A stretch of DNA of 64,000 nucleotides. Source: Pseudarthrobacter enclensis. GTDB lineage: Bacteria; Actinomycetota; Actinomycetes; Actinomycetales; Micrococcaceae. Below the pieces are notes generated by a model. That model made no database searches. It saw nothing but the letters and a program-made list of their open reading frames with translations, and was not told the DNA's origin. The position numbers and the translations under genes are program-made. The stretch is from NCBI RefSeq assembly GCF_001457025.1, contig NZ_KQ758605.1, forward strand, positions 124,001 to 188,000. The letters run 5' to 3'. The stretch's first letter is position 1; every line of letters starts with the position of its first letter. Shown piece after piece: positions 18,344-27,770 of this stretch.

Positions 18344-19114
18344 ATGACCGAACAACACTCCGAACCCAAGCTTGTCGCCGTCCTCGGCGCCAACGGCCGC
18401 ATGGGCGCCGAAGCCGTCAAAGCCGTTGAAGCCGCACCCGACATGAAGCTCGTGGCAGCCCTGGGACGGGGTGATTCCCTGGACCAGGTGACGGCCGCCG
18501 GGGCCCAGTACCTCGTGGACCTGACCGTTCCCGACAGCACCGAAGCCAACGTCCGCTTCGCCGTCGAGAACAACATCCACGCCATCGTCGGCACCACCGG
18601 GTGGGACGCCGGGCGCCTGTCCGCTCTTGAAGCCCTGCTGGCCGCGCACCCCGGAACCGGCGTGCTGATCGCGCCAAACTTCGCCGTGGGATCGGTGCTG
18701 GCTTCGGCCTTCGCCGCCAAGGCCGCCCGGTACTTCGAATCAGTGGAAGTCATCGAACTCCACCACCCGGACAAGGTGGACGCCCCGTCCGGCACCGCCG
18801 TCCGCACCGCGCAGCTCATCGCCGCGGAACGTGAAGCGGCCGGCGTCCCGGCAAGCCCGGACGCCACCACCAGCGAACTTGCCGGCGCGCGGGGCTGCGA
18901 GGTTGACGGTGTCCGCGTGCACAGCGTGCGCCTCCGCGGCCTGGTGGCCCACCAGGAAGTGCTGCTGGGCGGTTCCGGCGAGCAGCTGACCATCCGGCAC
19001 GACTCCTTTGACCGCGCCTCGTTCATGCCCGGCGTCCTGATCGGCATCCGCAACGTGGATGCGCATCCCGGCCTCACCGTGGGCCTGGACGGCTACCTGG
19101 ACCTGGGTTTCTAG
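18344..19114 (+). CDS. dapB: 4-hydroxy-tetrahydrodipicolinate reductase
   Basis: NAD(P)H-dependent step of the diaminopimelate/lysine pathway. Rossmann motif GANGRMG near residue 16; catalytic ELHHPDKVDAPSGTA near residue 142; 256 residues. The frame is open to 18119 but that is a shadow of moaE. The ATG at 18344 follows a TAGGGT box (18331-18336) by seven bases with no Shine-Dalgarno, so leaderless. dapA is 2 kb away and dapF 15 kb away in this window. Confidence 0.95.
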   Translation: MTEQHSEPKLVAVLGANGRMGAEAVKAVEAAPDMKLVAALGRGDSLDQVTAAGAQYLVDLTVPDSTEANVRFAVENNIHAIVGTTGWDAGRLSALEALLAAHPGTGVLIAPNFAVGSVLASAFAAKAARYFESVEVIELHHPDKVDAPSGTAVRTAQLIAAEREAAGVPASPDATTSELAGARGCEVDGVRVHSVRLRGLVAHQEVLLGGSGEQLTIRHDSFDRASFMPGVLIGIRNVDAHPGLTVGLDGYLDLGF

Positions 19115-19116
19115 CC

Positions 19117-19596
19117 GTGGCCGGCTTCCTTGCCGCCTTCCGGAAGAACCGGACCAAGATCTGGGTGGCCCTGGTCACCCTGCTGCTGGTCTTCTACCTC
19201 GTGGTGTCCTTCCAGCGCTCCATCCTGCTCCTGACGGACAGCAACCTGACGGCCCGGGCCATCGGCGCCGCCTACCTGGTCCTGCCGGTCGTTGGTGCGT
19301 GGGCGCTGATCCGCGAGCTCATGTTCGGTGCCCGGACCGAACAGATGGCCAAGGTCCTGGAAGCCGAAGGCGGGCTGCCCGTGGATGAACTGCCGCGCAC
19401 GCCCGGCGGCCGGATTGTCAGGGAAGCCGCAGATGCCGAGTTCGAAAAGTACAAGGCCGAAGCCGAGGCCGCTCCCGGGGACTGGCGGTCCTGGTTCCGG
19501 CTGAGCTGCGCCTATGACGCCGCCGGGGACCGCAAGCGGGCACGCGCCTCGATGCGCGAGGCCGGCCGGCTGTTCCGCGGCAAGGTCCCTGCCTGA
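19117..19596 (+). CDS. Membrane protein with helical C-terminal domain
   Basis: 159 residues starting at a GTG two bases after the dapB stop, thus co-transcribed. Two hydrophobic segments (about residues 14-32 and 46-66) follow a basic start. The cytoplasmic remainder is charged and ends in SCAYDAAGDRKRARASMREAGRLF, which resembles one tetratricopeptide helix pair. A conserved actinobacterial neighbour of dapB by recollection; function not known. Confidence 0.75.
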   Translation: MAGFLAAFRKNRTKIWVALVTLLLVFYLVVSFQRSILLLTDSNLTARAIGAAYLVLPVVGAWALIRELMFGARTEQMAKVLEAEGGLPVDELPRTPGGRIVREAADAEFEKYKAEAEAAPGDWRSWFRLSCAYDAAGDRKRARASMREAGRLFRGKVPA

Positions 19597-19605
19597 TCCG
19601 CAGGC

Positions 19606-20889
19606 TTAGCCCAGGCCCGGCAGCCGGAGCTGGCCGCGCCCCAGCCGGGTGGCGGCGTGGCCCAGCCACTCCAGCGGCCCCCGCCACTTGAGCAGCACAA
19701 ACGCCGTCCCCACGATGATGGCTGTGGCCGCGTGCGCGAAGTACATGCCGTCCTCGGTCCAGCCCGCCGGCAGGGGCTTGAGGTAGAACCCGGACAGCAC
19801 CCACACGTGCAGCGTGTACAGGGTCAGGGTCATTGCCCCAGGACCGCGCAGCGGCAGCAGCAGGTCCAGGTCGATCCATTCACCCAGCCGCTCCAGCAGC
19901 AGGCAGGCGCCGATGACGGCCGCTGCCACGCCCGAGGTGTGCAGCAGGTCCAGGGACGTTCCGGAGTGCGGGGCCGCGGACGCCAGCCACCACCACGAAC
20001 CCTCCTGCCTGATGCCGGTCAGGTTCACCTGCAAGACACTGTCCAGGGGATACCCGGGTGCATTCAACACCGCCTCCAGTGCCGCGCGCCCGCCCCATGA
20101 CTCCATCGCCGTCACGCCCAGCGCCTTGGCTGCGGCCGCCACCACCGTCCCGGCCAGCAGCAGCAGCACCGGCACGAGCGCCTTTCCCAGCGCCAGCCGG
20201 CCAATCACCAGGCCCACCAGCAGGTAGGACATCCACTGGAACACCGGGTAGTAGCCGGTGAGGAAGACGTCGGCCAGCAGGCGGCCCGGCGTGGCCAGGT
20301 CCTCCCAGCCCGGGTTGTGGCCCAGCTGCAGGGGCGGTTCCGCGGCCAGCAGCCACGGGCGCAGCAGGTAGGCCAGGACCGGTGACCCCAGGATCCATCC
20401 GGCCGCCCAGGCGCACAGCGGCTTCAGCCCCATTCCCAGGAACGGCAGGATGCACAGGAACAGGACAGCGTAATGCACCAGGATGACCGCCACATTGACC
20501 TCAAGGTTGCCCAGGCTGAGCCCGACGGCGGCAATCACCACGGCACGCAGGGCAACCCCGCGCCGGGCTGCTGCCAGGCTGCCGCCCTCCAGCGGTTTCT
20601 CCTTGCCGGTGGACAGGGCAAGTCCGACGCCGGCCAGGACGGCAAACAGCGCTGCCGCCCGTCCGGAGAACGCCAGTCCGATCCACGTGGGCGTCAGGTC
20701 GGCGTTGGATTCGAAGGTGGGCAGGAGATGGGTGGCCATCATGCCCAGCAGGGCGATCCCGCGCGCCGCGTCGATGCCGTAGAGCCGCCCCTGGGTCCGG
20801 CGGGCCGCCGTTGCGCGGGGCGCCCGGGCAGGGTTGCGGGAAGTCATGAACCGCATCGTCTCACATGCGGCCGGGCGGTCCGTTGTCAC
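19606..20889 (-). CDS. YeiB/DUF418-type multi-pass membrane acyltransferase-like protein
   Basis: About 400 residues with some ten transmembrane helices. The N-terminal LYGIDAARGIALLGMMATHLLP matches the heparan-alpha-glucosaminide N-acetyltransferase-like (DUF1624) domain, and the C-terminal GAMTLTLYTLHVWVLSGF the DUF418 half. Such proteins probably move acyl groups across the membrane onto cell-surface sugars; the substrate is unknown. The start is open: GTG 20889, ATG 20856 or ATG 20847. A LexA box lies 49-100 bases upstream and is shared with the divergent mini-DUF222 gene, so SOS control is possible. Confidence 0.75.
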   Translation of the reverse strand: MTTDRPAACETMRFMTSRNPARAPRATAARRTQGRLYGIDAARGIALLGMMATHLLPTFESNADLTPTWIGLAFSGRAAALFAVLAGVGLALSTGKEKPLEGGSLAAARRGVALRAVVIAAVGLSLGNLEVNVAVILVHYAVLFLCILPFLGMGLKPLCAWAAGWILGSPVLAYLLRPWLLAAEPPLQLGHNPGWEDLATPGRLLADVFLTGYYPVFQWMSYLLVGLVIGRLALGKALVPVLLLLAGTVVAAAAKALGVTAMESWGGRAALEAVLNAPGYPLDSVLQVNLTGIRQEGSWWWLASAAPHSGTSLDLLHTSGVAAAVIGACLLLERLGEWIDLDLLLPLRGPGAMTLTLYTLHVWVLSGFYLKPLPAGWTEDGMYFAHAATAIIVGTAFVLLKWRGPLEWLGHAATRLGRGQLRLPGLG

Positions 20890-20937
20890 GGCTCCTGCCG
20901 CAGGTCAACGAAAGCAACGCGGCCGCGACCCTTGTTT

Positions 20938-20953
20938 TCGAATATATGTTCGA
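20938..20953 (+). promoter_or_regulatory. LexA (SOS) box
   Basis: TCGAATATATGTTCGA fits the actinobacterial SOS consensus TCGAAC-N4-GTTCGA with one change. It ends two bases before an ATG (20956) and 14 before a second (20968) on the plus strand, and stands just upstream of the divergent acyltransferase-like gene. Confidence 0.8.
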
Positions 20954-20967
20954 ATATGCTGGACGGC

Positions 20968-21303
20968 ATGCAAACCCCAACCCCAGGTATCCCCGCTGCG
21001 GGGCCGCGGCGACCCGAACCCGGTGCGGGCGTCCTGAAAGCCATGAGTCCGGGAGTGGTTGACTTCCTGTTCCGTCAGTTGGTGGCCGGCAGGCCGGCGG
21101 AGGACGTCCAATGGGAACGCGAAGGCGTCAGCCTCGCCGCCCAGCCGGAAGGTGCCGAACTGGCCCGCCGGCTCGCCGAGACGGACCTTGAGGCGCTGAC
21201 CCCAGTGGAACTGTTCCACTACGTCCGCGCCGCGCAGAGGCTGGCGGACTGGGCCGAAGGGCTGCGCCAGGCGGCCGTGGCCAGGTATTGCGGCACCCCG
21301 TGA
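20968..21303 (+). CDS. Short SOS-linked protein resembling a lone DUF222 N-terminus
   Basis: 111 residues from the ATG at 20968 (115 from 20956). The C-terminal half, LTPVELFHYVRAAQRLADWAEGLRQAAVARYC, resembles the first conserved helices of DUF222 in 13E12-like HNH proteins, split here by residues: LTPVELFHYV and RAAQRLADWAEGLRQ. The frame stops right afterwards, and I find no continuation of DUF222 or HNH in any frame before dapA. A LexA box overlaps the expected promoter. Either a remnant or an independent small protein; family assignment is by eye and tentative. Confidence 0.65.
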   Translation: MQTPTPGIPAAGPRRPEPGAGVLKAMSPGVVDFLFRQLVAGRPAEDVQWEREGVSLAAQPEGAELARRLAETDLEALTPVELFHYVRAAQRLADWAEGLRQAAVARYCGTP

Positions 21304-21382
21304 CGGGCCGCGGCCATTATTTGACGTTCATCACGCCCCCGCCATTGTCCTAACCAGCGGGGGACAGGGTAACGTTTTTGCC

Positions 21383-22291
21383 ATGGCTGACTCTTCCGCG
21401 CACATCCCTGCCCTCGGTACGCTCCTGACCGCCATGGTCACGCCGTTCACCAAGGACGGCGCCGTCGATTACGACCAGGCAGCAGCTTTGGCCAGCAAGC
21501 TCGTGGACGACGGCTGCGACGGACTGGTGGTCACCGGGACCACCGGTGAAACGTCCACCCTGACGGACGAAGAGAACCTGGGCATGTTCCGCGCGGTCAA
21601 GGACGCGGTGGGTGGCCGCGCTGCCATTATTGCCGGCACCGGAACCAACGACACCGCCCACTCGGTGCACCTTTCCCGGCAGGCTGCAGACCTCGGTGTC
21701 GACGGCCTCCTGCTGGTGACCCCCTACTACAACAAGCCGAGCCAGGCCGGGGTCCGGGCACACTTCGAAACCATCGCCTCGGCCGTGGACGTTCCCGTCA
21801 TGCTTTACGACATCCCGGGACGCTCTTCCATTGCCATCGAGCCGGACACCATGATCCGCCTCGCACAGCACCCCAACATCGTGGCCGTCAAGGACGCCAA
21901 GGCCGACATGGTGGCGGCCTCCAGGGTCATGGCCGAAACCGACCTCCTGTTCTACTCGGGAGATGACGGACTGACGCTGCCCTGGATGGCCCTGGGCGCC
22001 GTCGGCCTGGTGGGCGTCACCACGCACGTGGCCACCCGCCGGTTCCGTGAACTCATCGACGCCGTCAACGCCAACGACCTCGGCACGGCGCGGAAGATCA
22101 ACTTTGAACTCCAGCCGGTCGTCCGGGCCACCATGACCCGGGTCCAGGGCGCCGTGGCCGCCAAGCAGATTCTTAAATGGCAGGGAGTCCTGCCCAACTC
22201 GATTGTCCGTTTGCCCCTCGTGGAGCCGGACGAAGCCGAGATCGAAACCATCCGCGGGGATTTGGCGGAAGCGGGGCTGGTCTACTCCTGA
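21383..22291 (+). CDS. dapA: 4-hydroxy-tetrahydrodipicolinate synthase
   Basis: Condenses pyruvate with aspartate semialdehyde, committing to diaminopimelate and lysine. TIM-barrel of 302 residues: Schiff-base Lys 170 in VAVKDAK, Tyr 142 in MLYDIPGRS, and GTTGETSTLTDEE near residue 53. TAACGT (21370-21375) ends seven bases before the ATG, so the transcript is probably leaderless. RNase J follows after 41 bases, a frequent actinobacterial pairing. Confidence 0.96.
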   Translation: MADSSAHIPALGTLLTAMVTPFTKDGAVDYDQAAALASKLVDDGCDGLVVTGTTGETSTLTDEENLGMFRAVKDAVGGRAAIIAGTGTNDTAHSVHLSRQAADLGVDGLLLVTPYYNKPSQAGVRAHFETIASAVDVPVMLYDIPGRSSIAIEPDTMIRLAQHPNIVAVKDAKADMVAASRVMAETDLLFYSGDDGLTLPWMALGAVGLVGVTTHVATRRFRELIDAVNANDLGTARKINFELQPVVRATMTRVQGAVAAKQILKWQGVLPNSIVRLPLVEPDEAEIETIRGDLAEAGLVYS

Positions 22292-22332
22292 GGACGACGA
22301 CCGGCACCCTCCCGCCTGGAAAGTAGTGCAAC

Positions 22333-24024
22333 ATGACCCAAACCGCCCTCACCGGCCTTGTTACCCCTCCGCGCCTGCCCCAGGACACGCTGCGGATCGT
22401 CCCGCTTGGCGGGCTGGGGGAGATCGGCCGGAACATGACCGTGTTCGAAATCGGCGGCAAGCTGCTGATCGTGGACTGCGGTGTCCTCTTCCCGGAGGAA
22501 ACCCAGCCGGGCGTCGACCTGATCCTGCCTGACTTCTCGTACATCGAGGACCGGCTGGACGACATCGTGGCCGTGGTCCTGACCCACGGCCACGAAGACC
22601 ACATCGGTGCTGTCCCGTACCTGCTGCGGCTCCGCAACGACATCCCGCTGGTGGGATCCCAGCTGACCCTCGCCCTCATCGAGGCCAAGCTCCAGGAACA
22701 CCGCATCCGCCCCTACACCCTCACGGTGGAAGAGGGCCAGGTGGAAAAGTTCGGGCCCTTCGAGTGCGAGTTCGTGGCCGTGAACCACTCCATCCCGGAC
22801 GCCCTGGCCGTGTTCCTCCGCACCGCGGGCGGCACCGTCCTGCACACCGGCGACTTCAAGATGGACCAGCTGCCGCTGGATGGACGCATCACCGACCTGC
22901 GGCACTTCGCCAAGCTCGGCGAAGAAGGCGTGGACCTGTTCATGTCGGACTCCACCAACGCCGACGTGCCCGGCTTCACCACCGCCGAGAAGGAAATCGG
23001 CCCCACCCTGGAGCGGCTTTTCGGCCAGGCGACCAAGCGGATCATCGTGGCGTCCTTCTCCTCCCACGTACACCGCGTCCAGCAGGTGCTGGACGCCGCC
23101 GCCAAGCACAACCGCAAAGTGGCGTTCGTGGGCCGGTCGATGGTCCGCAACATGGCAATCGCGGAGAAGCTCGGATACCTCGATGTCCCGGCCGGACTGA
23201 TCGTGGACATCAAGAACATCGACAACCTGCCGGACAACCGCGTCGTCCTGATGTCCACCGGCTCCCAGGGCGAACCCATGGCGGCGCTGTCCCGCATGGC
23301 CAACGGCGACCACCGGGTGGTGGTTGGCGACGGCGACACCGTCATCCTGGCCTCAAGCCTGATCCCCGGCAACGAAAACGCTGTGTTCCGGATCATCAAC
23401 GGCCTGCTCAAGCTCGGCGCGGACGTCATCCACAAGGGCAACGCCAAGGTCCACGTCTCGGGCCACGCGGCATCCGGTGAGCTGCTGTACTGCTACAACA
23501 TCCTCGAACCGCTCAACGCCATGCCGGTGCACGGCGAAACCCGCCACCTGCTGGCCAACGGCAAGATCGCCATCGAATCGGGTGTCCCGGAAGCCAGCGT
23601 CATCCTGGCGGACAACGGCACGGTGATCGACCTGCACAACCACCGTGCCGACGTCGTGGGCCAGGTTGAGGTCGGGTTCGTTTATGTTGACGGCTCAAGC
23701 GTGGGCGAAATCACGGACGCCGACCTCAAGGACCGGCGCATCCTGGGAGACGAAGGCTTCATCTCCATCATCACCGTCATCCACCGCGCCACCGGCAAGG
23801 TGGTTTCCGGGCCGGAAATCCATGCCCGGGGCGTTGCCGAGGACGACTCCGTGTTCGACGACATCATCCCCAAGATCAACGCAGCCCTCGAGGAAGCCGT
23901 GCTCAGCAACGCTGACCACACCACCCACCAGCTCCAGCAGGTGGTCCGCCGCGTGGTGGGCACCTGGGTCAACCGCAAGCTGCGCCGCCGCCCCATGATC
24001 ATTCCCGTGGTCCTGGAGGCCTAA
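22333..24024 (+). CDS. rnj: Ribonuclease J
   Basis: Metallo-beta-lactamase/beta-CASP nuclease with endonuclease and 5'-to-3' exonuclease activity in mRNA decay and rRNA maturation. The zinc-binding HGHEDH is at about residues 86-91; HTGDFKMD and DSTNAD follow; the beta-CASP segment includes FSSHVHRVQQ and STGSQGEP; a C-terminal domain completes 563 residues. Starts at ATG 22333 after a weak GGAAAG. Probably in one unit with dapA; a strong hairpin follows. Confidence 0.95.
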   Translation: MTQTALTGLVTPPRLPQDTLRIVPLGGLGEIGRNMTVFEIGGKLLIVDCGVLFPEETQPGVDLILPDFSYIEDRLDDIVAVVLTHGHEDHIGAVPYLLRLRNDIPLVGSQLTLALIEAKLQEHRIRPYTLTVEEGQVEKFGPFECEFVAVNHSIPDALAVFLRTAGGTVLHTGDFKMDQLPLDGRITDLRHFAKLGEEGVDLFMSDSTNADVPGFTTAEKEIGPTLERLFGQATKRIIVASFSSHVHRVQQVLDAAAKHNRKVAFVGRSMVRNMAIAEKLGYLDVPAGLIVDIKNIDNLPDNRVVLMSTGSQGEPMAALSRMANGDHRVVVGDGDTVILASSLIPGNENAVFRIINGLLKLGADVIHKGNAKVHVSGHAASGELLYCYNILEPLNAMPVHGETRHLLANGKIAIESGVPEASVILADNGTVIDLHNHRADVVGQVEVGFVYVDGSSVGEITDADLKDRRILGDEGFISIITVIHRATGKVVSGPEIHARGVAEDDSVFDDIIPKINAALEEAVLSNADHTTHQLQQVVRRVVGTWVNRKLRRRPMIIPVVLEA

Positions 24025-24078
24025 GCAGTACTGCCGGTGCGGCCGCACGCAGGTCCACCGGAAATCCACGGCGCCAAA

Positions 24079-24104
24079 GGGCCCGGTCCACCTGGACCGG
24101 GCCC
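24079..24104 (+). terminator. Terminator hairpin after rnj
   Basis: GGGCCCGGTCCA (24079-24090) and TGGACCGGGCCC (24093-24104) form a perfect 12-base-pair stem; CGTTCCG follows instead of a U tract, as is common for actinobacterial terminators. Confidence 0.7.
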
Positions 24105-24189
24105 GTTCCGTACCAGGCACCGTACCGGCCCGGCGGCGGACGGCGCCGATATCCCCGGAATCAGGGCGCATTTCCGGTAGCGTGAAAGC

Positions 24190-27102
24190 ATGGCCACACG
24201 TACTACTTCCGCGCCCAAAGGTACCGGCAGGGCCGGTTCCGGCAGCTCCACCGGCCGCGGAACCGGCTCATCGGCAGGCAAGACGGGCCGGGGAGGATCA
24301 TCCAGCACCGCACGCACCCGACAGCTTCCCGCCGTCGAACACCACCAGCCCTGGCTGGCCCGCGTGGTGGGCGGGGCCTGGCTGGGACTGGGGCACATGG
24401 TGGGCGGGGGAGTCCGCCGCATCGGCTACGACGTCAGCGACATCCCCGCCGAGGAACGGCGCGACGGGGCGGCACTGTTCAACCTCGCGCTTGGCGTCTT
24501 CATCGCCACCTTCGCCTGGTGGGGCCTGACCGGATGGTTCCCCGACGCCGTCTATGCAGTGGTGAACGGCACGTTCGGCTGGATTTCCCTGCTCCTGCCT
24601 CTCATGCTCTTTGTCTGCGCCTTCCGGCTGTTCCGTGTGCCCTCCGACGGCCGGGGCAACAACCGCGTGGGCATCGGCTTCCTGGTCATGACGTTCGCCG
24701 GCTGCGGGCTGGCCCACATCCTCGGCGGCCAGCCCACCGTGGCTGACGGCTTCGACGGCCTCCGCCAGGCCGGCGGCATGTTGGGCTTCCTGGTGGCCAC
24801 CCCGCTGGCCGCCATCCACCCCGCGGTCCCCGTGGTCCTCTACAGCCTGCTGGCCTTTGTTTCCCTCCTGATCATCACCGCCACACCGTTCACCGCCATC
24901 CCGCGGCGCCTGCGCGGCGCCTACGAACACCTCATGGGCATCGACCTCATGGACCAGGAGCCCGGCGACACGCACGACCGCAGCTACCTGGACCGCACCC
25001 CGCCCGCCGCGCCCAAAAAGAAGAAGCGGCGCAGGTTCGGCAAGGACGGTGACGCCGAGGAAGGCCTGGACGGCTACGTCGGCGACGAAGCCTTCGAGCA
25101 TGCCGTCATTGACGACGACCCCGAACCCGTCCGCCCGGCGCCCGGCGTCCGGCGCCCCACCCAGGCCGAAATCGCCGTCGAAAAGATCAAGGCGGCGCAA
25201 GGGCTTGGCGCGGCCGCCGCAGCACCGGCGGACAACGCCACGGAGGCCATCCCCATGGTCACGCCCGGGATGGCAGCCGCCGGCGCCCGCCCCGGCCACG
25301 CACCGGGCGCCCCCAACGCGGCTGCCAGCAGTGCGGCAGCCGCCACTGTGCCGTCCAACCCTGTCGCTCCGGCCCCGCCGCCCGTGCCCATTCCGCAGCG
25401 CACCGAGCAGCTCTCGCTGGCCGGCGATGTGACCTACACCCTGCCGGCGTCGGACTTCCTGACCCCCGGCTCCATCCCCAAGGAGCGCACGGAAGCCAAC
25501 GACGCCGTGGTGGCGGCCCTGACCGATACCCTGCAGCAGTTCAACGTCGATGCCACCGTCACCGGGTTCAGCCGCGGCCCCACGGTCACCCGGTACGAGA
25601 TCGAACTTGCCCCGGGCACCAAGGTGGAACGCGTCACCGCGCTGTCCAAGAACATCTCCTACGCCGTCGCCTCCAGCGATGTCCGGATCCTCAGCCCCAT
25701 TCCGGGCAAATCCGCCATCGGCATCGAGATCCCCAACACGGACCGCGAAACCGTCTCCCTGGGCGACGTGCTGCGCAGCCAGAACGCGCGCCGCACGGAC
25801 CACCCCATGGTCATGGGCGTGGGCAAGGACGTCGAGGGCGGCTACGTGGTGGCCAACCTCGCGAAGATGCCGCACCTGCTGGTGGCCGGCGCTACCGGTG
25901 CCGGTAAGTCATCGTTTGTGAACTCGATGATCACCTCCATCCTGATGCGCTCCACCCCCGACGAGGTGCGCATGGTCATGGTGGACCCCAAGCGGGTGGA
26001 ACTGACCGCCTACGAGGGCGTGCCGCACCTCATCACCCCCATCATCACCAATCCCAAGAAAGCCGCCGAGGCCCTGCAGTGGGTGGTCCGCGAAATGGAC
26101 GCCCGCTACGACGACCTCGCCAACTACGGCTTCAAGCACATCGACGACTTCAACAAGGCCGTCCGCGCCGGGAAGGTGCAGCCCCCGCCCGACTCCAAGC
26201 GCGTGATCCGGCCCTACCCGTACCTGCTGGTGATCGTTGACGAACTCGCGGACCTCATGATGGTGGCGCCACGCGACGTCGAGGACTCGATCGTCCGTAT
26301 CACCCAGCTGGCCCGTGCCGCAGGCATCCACCTGGTGCTGGCCACCCAGCGGCCCTCCGTGGACGTGGTCACCGGCCTGATCAAGGCCAACGTGCCCTCC
26401 CGCATGGCCTTTGCCACGTCCTCGGTCACGGACTCCCGCGTGGTCCTGGACCAGCCTGGCGCCGAAAAACTGATCGGCCAGGGCGACGCCCTGTTCCTGC
26501 CCATGGGCGCCTCCAAGGCCATGCGCGTCCAGGGCGCCTGGGTCTCCGAATCCGAGATCCACAAGGTGGTTGAGCACGTCAAGGGCCAGCTGCAGGCGGT
26601 TTACCGGGACGATGTTGCGCCCGAAGCGGAAAAGAAGCAGATCGACGACGACATCGGGGACGACCTCGAGGTGCTGCTGCAGGCCACCGAACTGGTGGTC
26701 ACCACCCAGTTCGGGTCCACCTCCATGCTGCAGCGCAAGCTCCGCGTCGGTTTCGCGAAGGCAGGGCGCCTCATGGACCTGCTGGAATCCAGGGGAGTGG
26801 TAGGCCCGTCCGAAGGCTCCAAGGCCCGCGACGTGCTGGTCAAGCCGGACGACCTCGCCGCTGTGCTGGCCGCCATGAAGGGCCAGGAAGCCCCCGCCGC
26901 GCCGGATTCACAAACCGCCGCGCTGAGCGACAACGCCAACGCCAACGTGGCCAAGGGCGGTTATGCCGAGGACCTCGTGGCAGCGGACCTGGACGCCCGG
27001 AAGCAGAACGTGGAATATTACGACGGCTCCGATTCCGCGCCCGGCGGCTACGGAGACGACGATGACGGGTCCGAGGACGCCTGGTCCCTGACGGGACGCT
27101 AG
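24190..27102 (+). CDS. ftsK: DNA translocase FtsK/SpoIIIE
   Basis: Septum-located hexameric DNA pump that clears the chromosome from the division site. 970 residues: a Gly/Ser/Thr-rich start, about four membrane helices between residues 95 and 240, a Pro/Ala-rich linker to about 420, the motor domain with Walker A GATGAGKSS near 568 and Walker B LLVIVDELADLMM near 678, and the winged-helix gamma domain about 815-885 that reads polar DNA motifs. TAGCGT (24178-24183) precedes ATG by six bases, so leaderless. Confidence 0.96.
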   Translation: MATRTTSAPKGTGRAGSGSSTGRGTGSSAGKTGRGGSSSTARTRQLPAVEHHQPWLARVVGGAWLGLGHMVGGGVRRIGYDVSDIPAEERRDGAALFNLALGVFIATFAWWGLTGWFPDAVYAVVNGTFGWISLLLPLMLFVCAFRLFRVPSDGRGNNRVGIGFLVMTFAGCGLAHILGGQPTVADGFDGLRQAGGMLGFLVATPLAAIHPAVPVVLYSLLAFVSLLIITATPFTAIPRRLRGAYEHLMGIDLMDQEPGDTHDRSYLDRTPPAAPKKKKRRRFGKDGDAEEGLDGYVGDEAFEHAVIDDDPEPVRPAPGVRRPTQAEIAVEKIKAAQGLGAAAAAPADNATEAIPMVTPGMAAAGARPGHAPGAPNAAASSAAAATVPSNPVAPAPPPVPIPQRTEQLSLAGDVTYTLPASDFLTPGSIPKERTEANDAVVAALTDTLQQFNVDATVTGFSRGPTVTRYEIELAPGTKVERVTALSKNISYAVASSDVRILSPIPGKSAIGIEIPNTDRETVSLGDVLRSQNARRTDHPMVMGVGKDVEGGYVVANLAKMPHLLVAGATGAGKSSFVNSMITSILMRSTPDEVRMVMVDPKRVELTAYEGVPHLITPIITNPKKAAEALQWVVREMDARYDDLANYGFKHIDDFNKAVRAGKVQPPPDSKRVIRPYPYLLVIVDELADLMMVAPRDVEDSIVRITQLARAAGIHLVLATQRPSVDVVTGLIKANVPSRMAFATSSVTDSRVVLDQPGAEKLIGQGDALFLPMGASKAMRVQGAWVSESEIHKVVEHVKGQLQAVYRDDVAPEAEKKQIDDDIGDDLEVLLQATELVVTTQFGSTSMLQRKLRVGFAKAGRLMDLLESRGVVGPSEGSKARDVLVKPDDLAAVLAAMKGQEAPAAPDSQTAALSDNANANVAKGGYAEDLVAADLDARKQNVEYYDGSDSAPGGYGDDDDGSEDAWSLTGR

Positions 27103-27125
27103 GCGGGGGACTGTAGCCTAGAAAC

Positions 27126-27770
27126 GTGACTAGCACCGATGCAACCGCCGCCGGCCAGGGCCGAGCCGGGGTCTGGAACCTTCCCAACATCCTGACCATG
27201 ATCCGCATCGTCCTGGTGCCGTTTTTCGTGTGGTTCCTGGTGGCCGACGCCCCGGGGCTGAGGAGTGAATCGGGGCCGTGGCGCTGGGCTGCCGTGCTGG
27301 CCTTCGCCGTCGCCATCTATACGGACAAGCTCGACGGCGACATTGCCAGGAGCCGCAACCTTGTCACCGACTTTGGCAAGATTGCCGATCCCATCGCCGA
27401 CAAGCTCCTCACCGGCTCCGCCCTGGTGATGCTCTCGCTCCTTGGCGAACTCCCCTGGTGGATGACGCTGGTGATCCTGGTCCGGGAATGGGGGATCACT
27501 GCGCTCCGGTTCTTCGTGATCCGCTACGGCGTCATCCCGGCCTCCCGCGGCGGCAAGCTCAAGACCGTGGTCCAGACGGCTGCCATCTTCCTCTACCTGC
27601 TGCCCCTGGGAGCGTTGGCGCCGTGGCTTGGCTGGATGGCATTTGCCGTCATGCTCGCGGCCGTCATCATCACCGTGTGGACCGGGGTGGAATACGTCGT
27701 TGAGGCCCTACGGCTGCGCGCCAAAGGCAAGCGCCACGAACCGGACAGCCTCGGGGAGGATCAGCCGTGA
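27126..27770 (+). CDS. pgsA: CDP-diacylglycerol-glycerol-3-phosphate 3-phosphatidyltransferase
   Basis: Makes phosphatidylglycerol phosphate at the membrane. The CDP-alcohol phosphotransferase signature DG-x2-AR-x8-G-x3-D-x3-D is complete at about residues 65-87, within four to five hydrophobic helices; 214 residues. GTG start; TAGCCT (27114-27119) ends six bases before it, indicating a leaderless transcript independent of ftsK. It overlaps the next gene by four bases. Confidence 0.92.
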   Translation: MTSTDATAAGQGRAGVWNLPNILTMIRIVLVPFFVWFLVADAPGLRSESGPWRWAAVLAFAVAIYTDKLDGDIARSRNLVTDFGKIADPIADKLLTGSALVMLSLLGELPWWMTLVILVREWGITALRFFVIRYGVIPASRGGKLKTVVQTAAIFLYLLPLGALAPWLGWMAFAVMLAAVIITVWTGVEYVVEALRLRAKGKRHEPDSLGEDQP

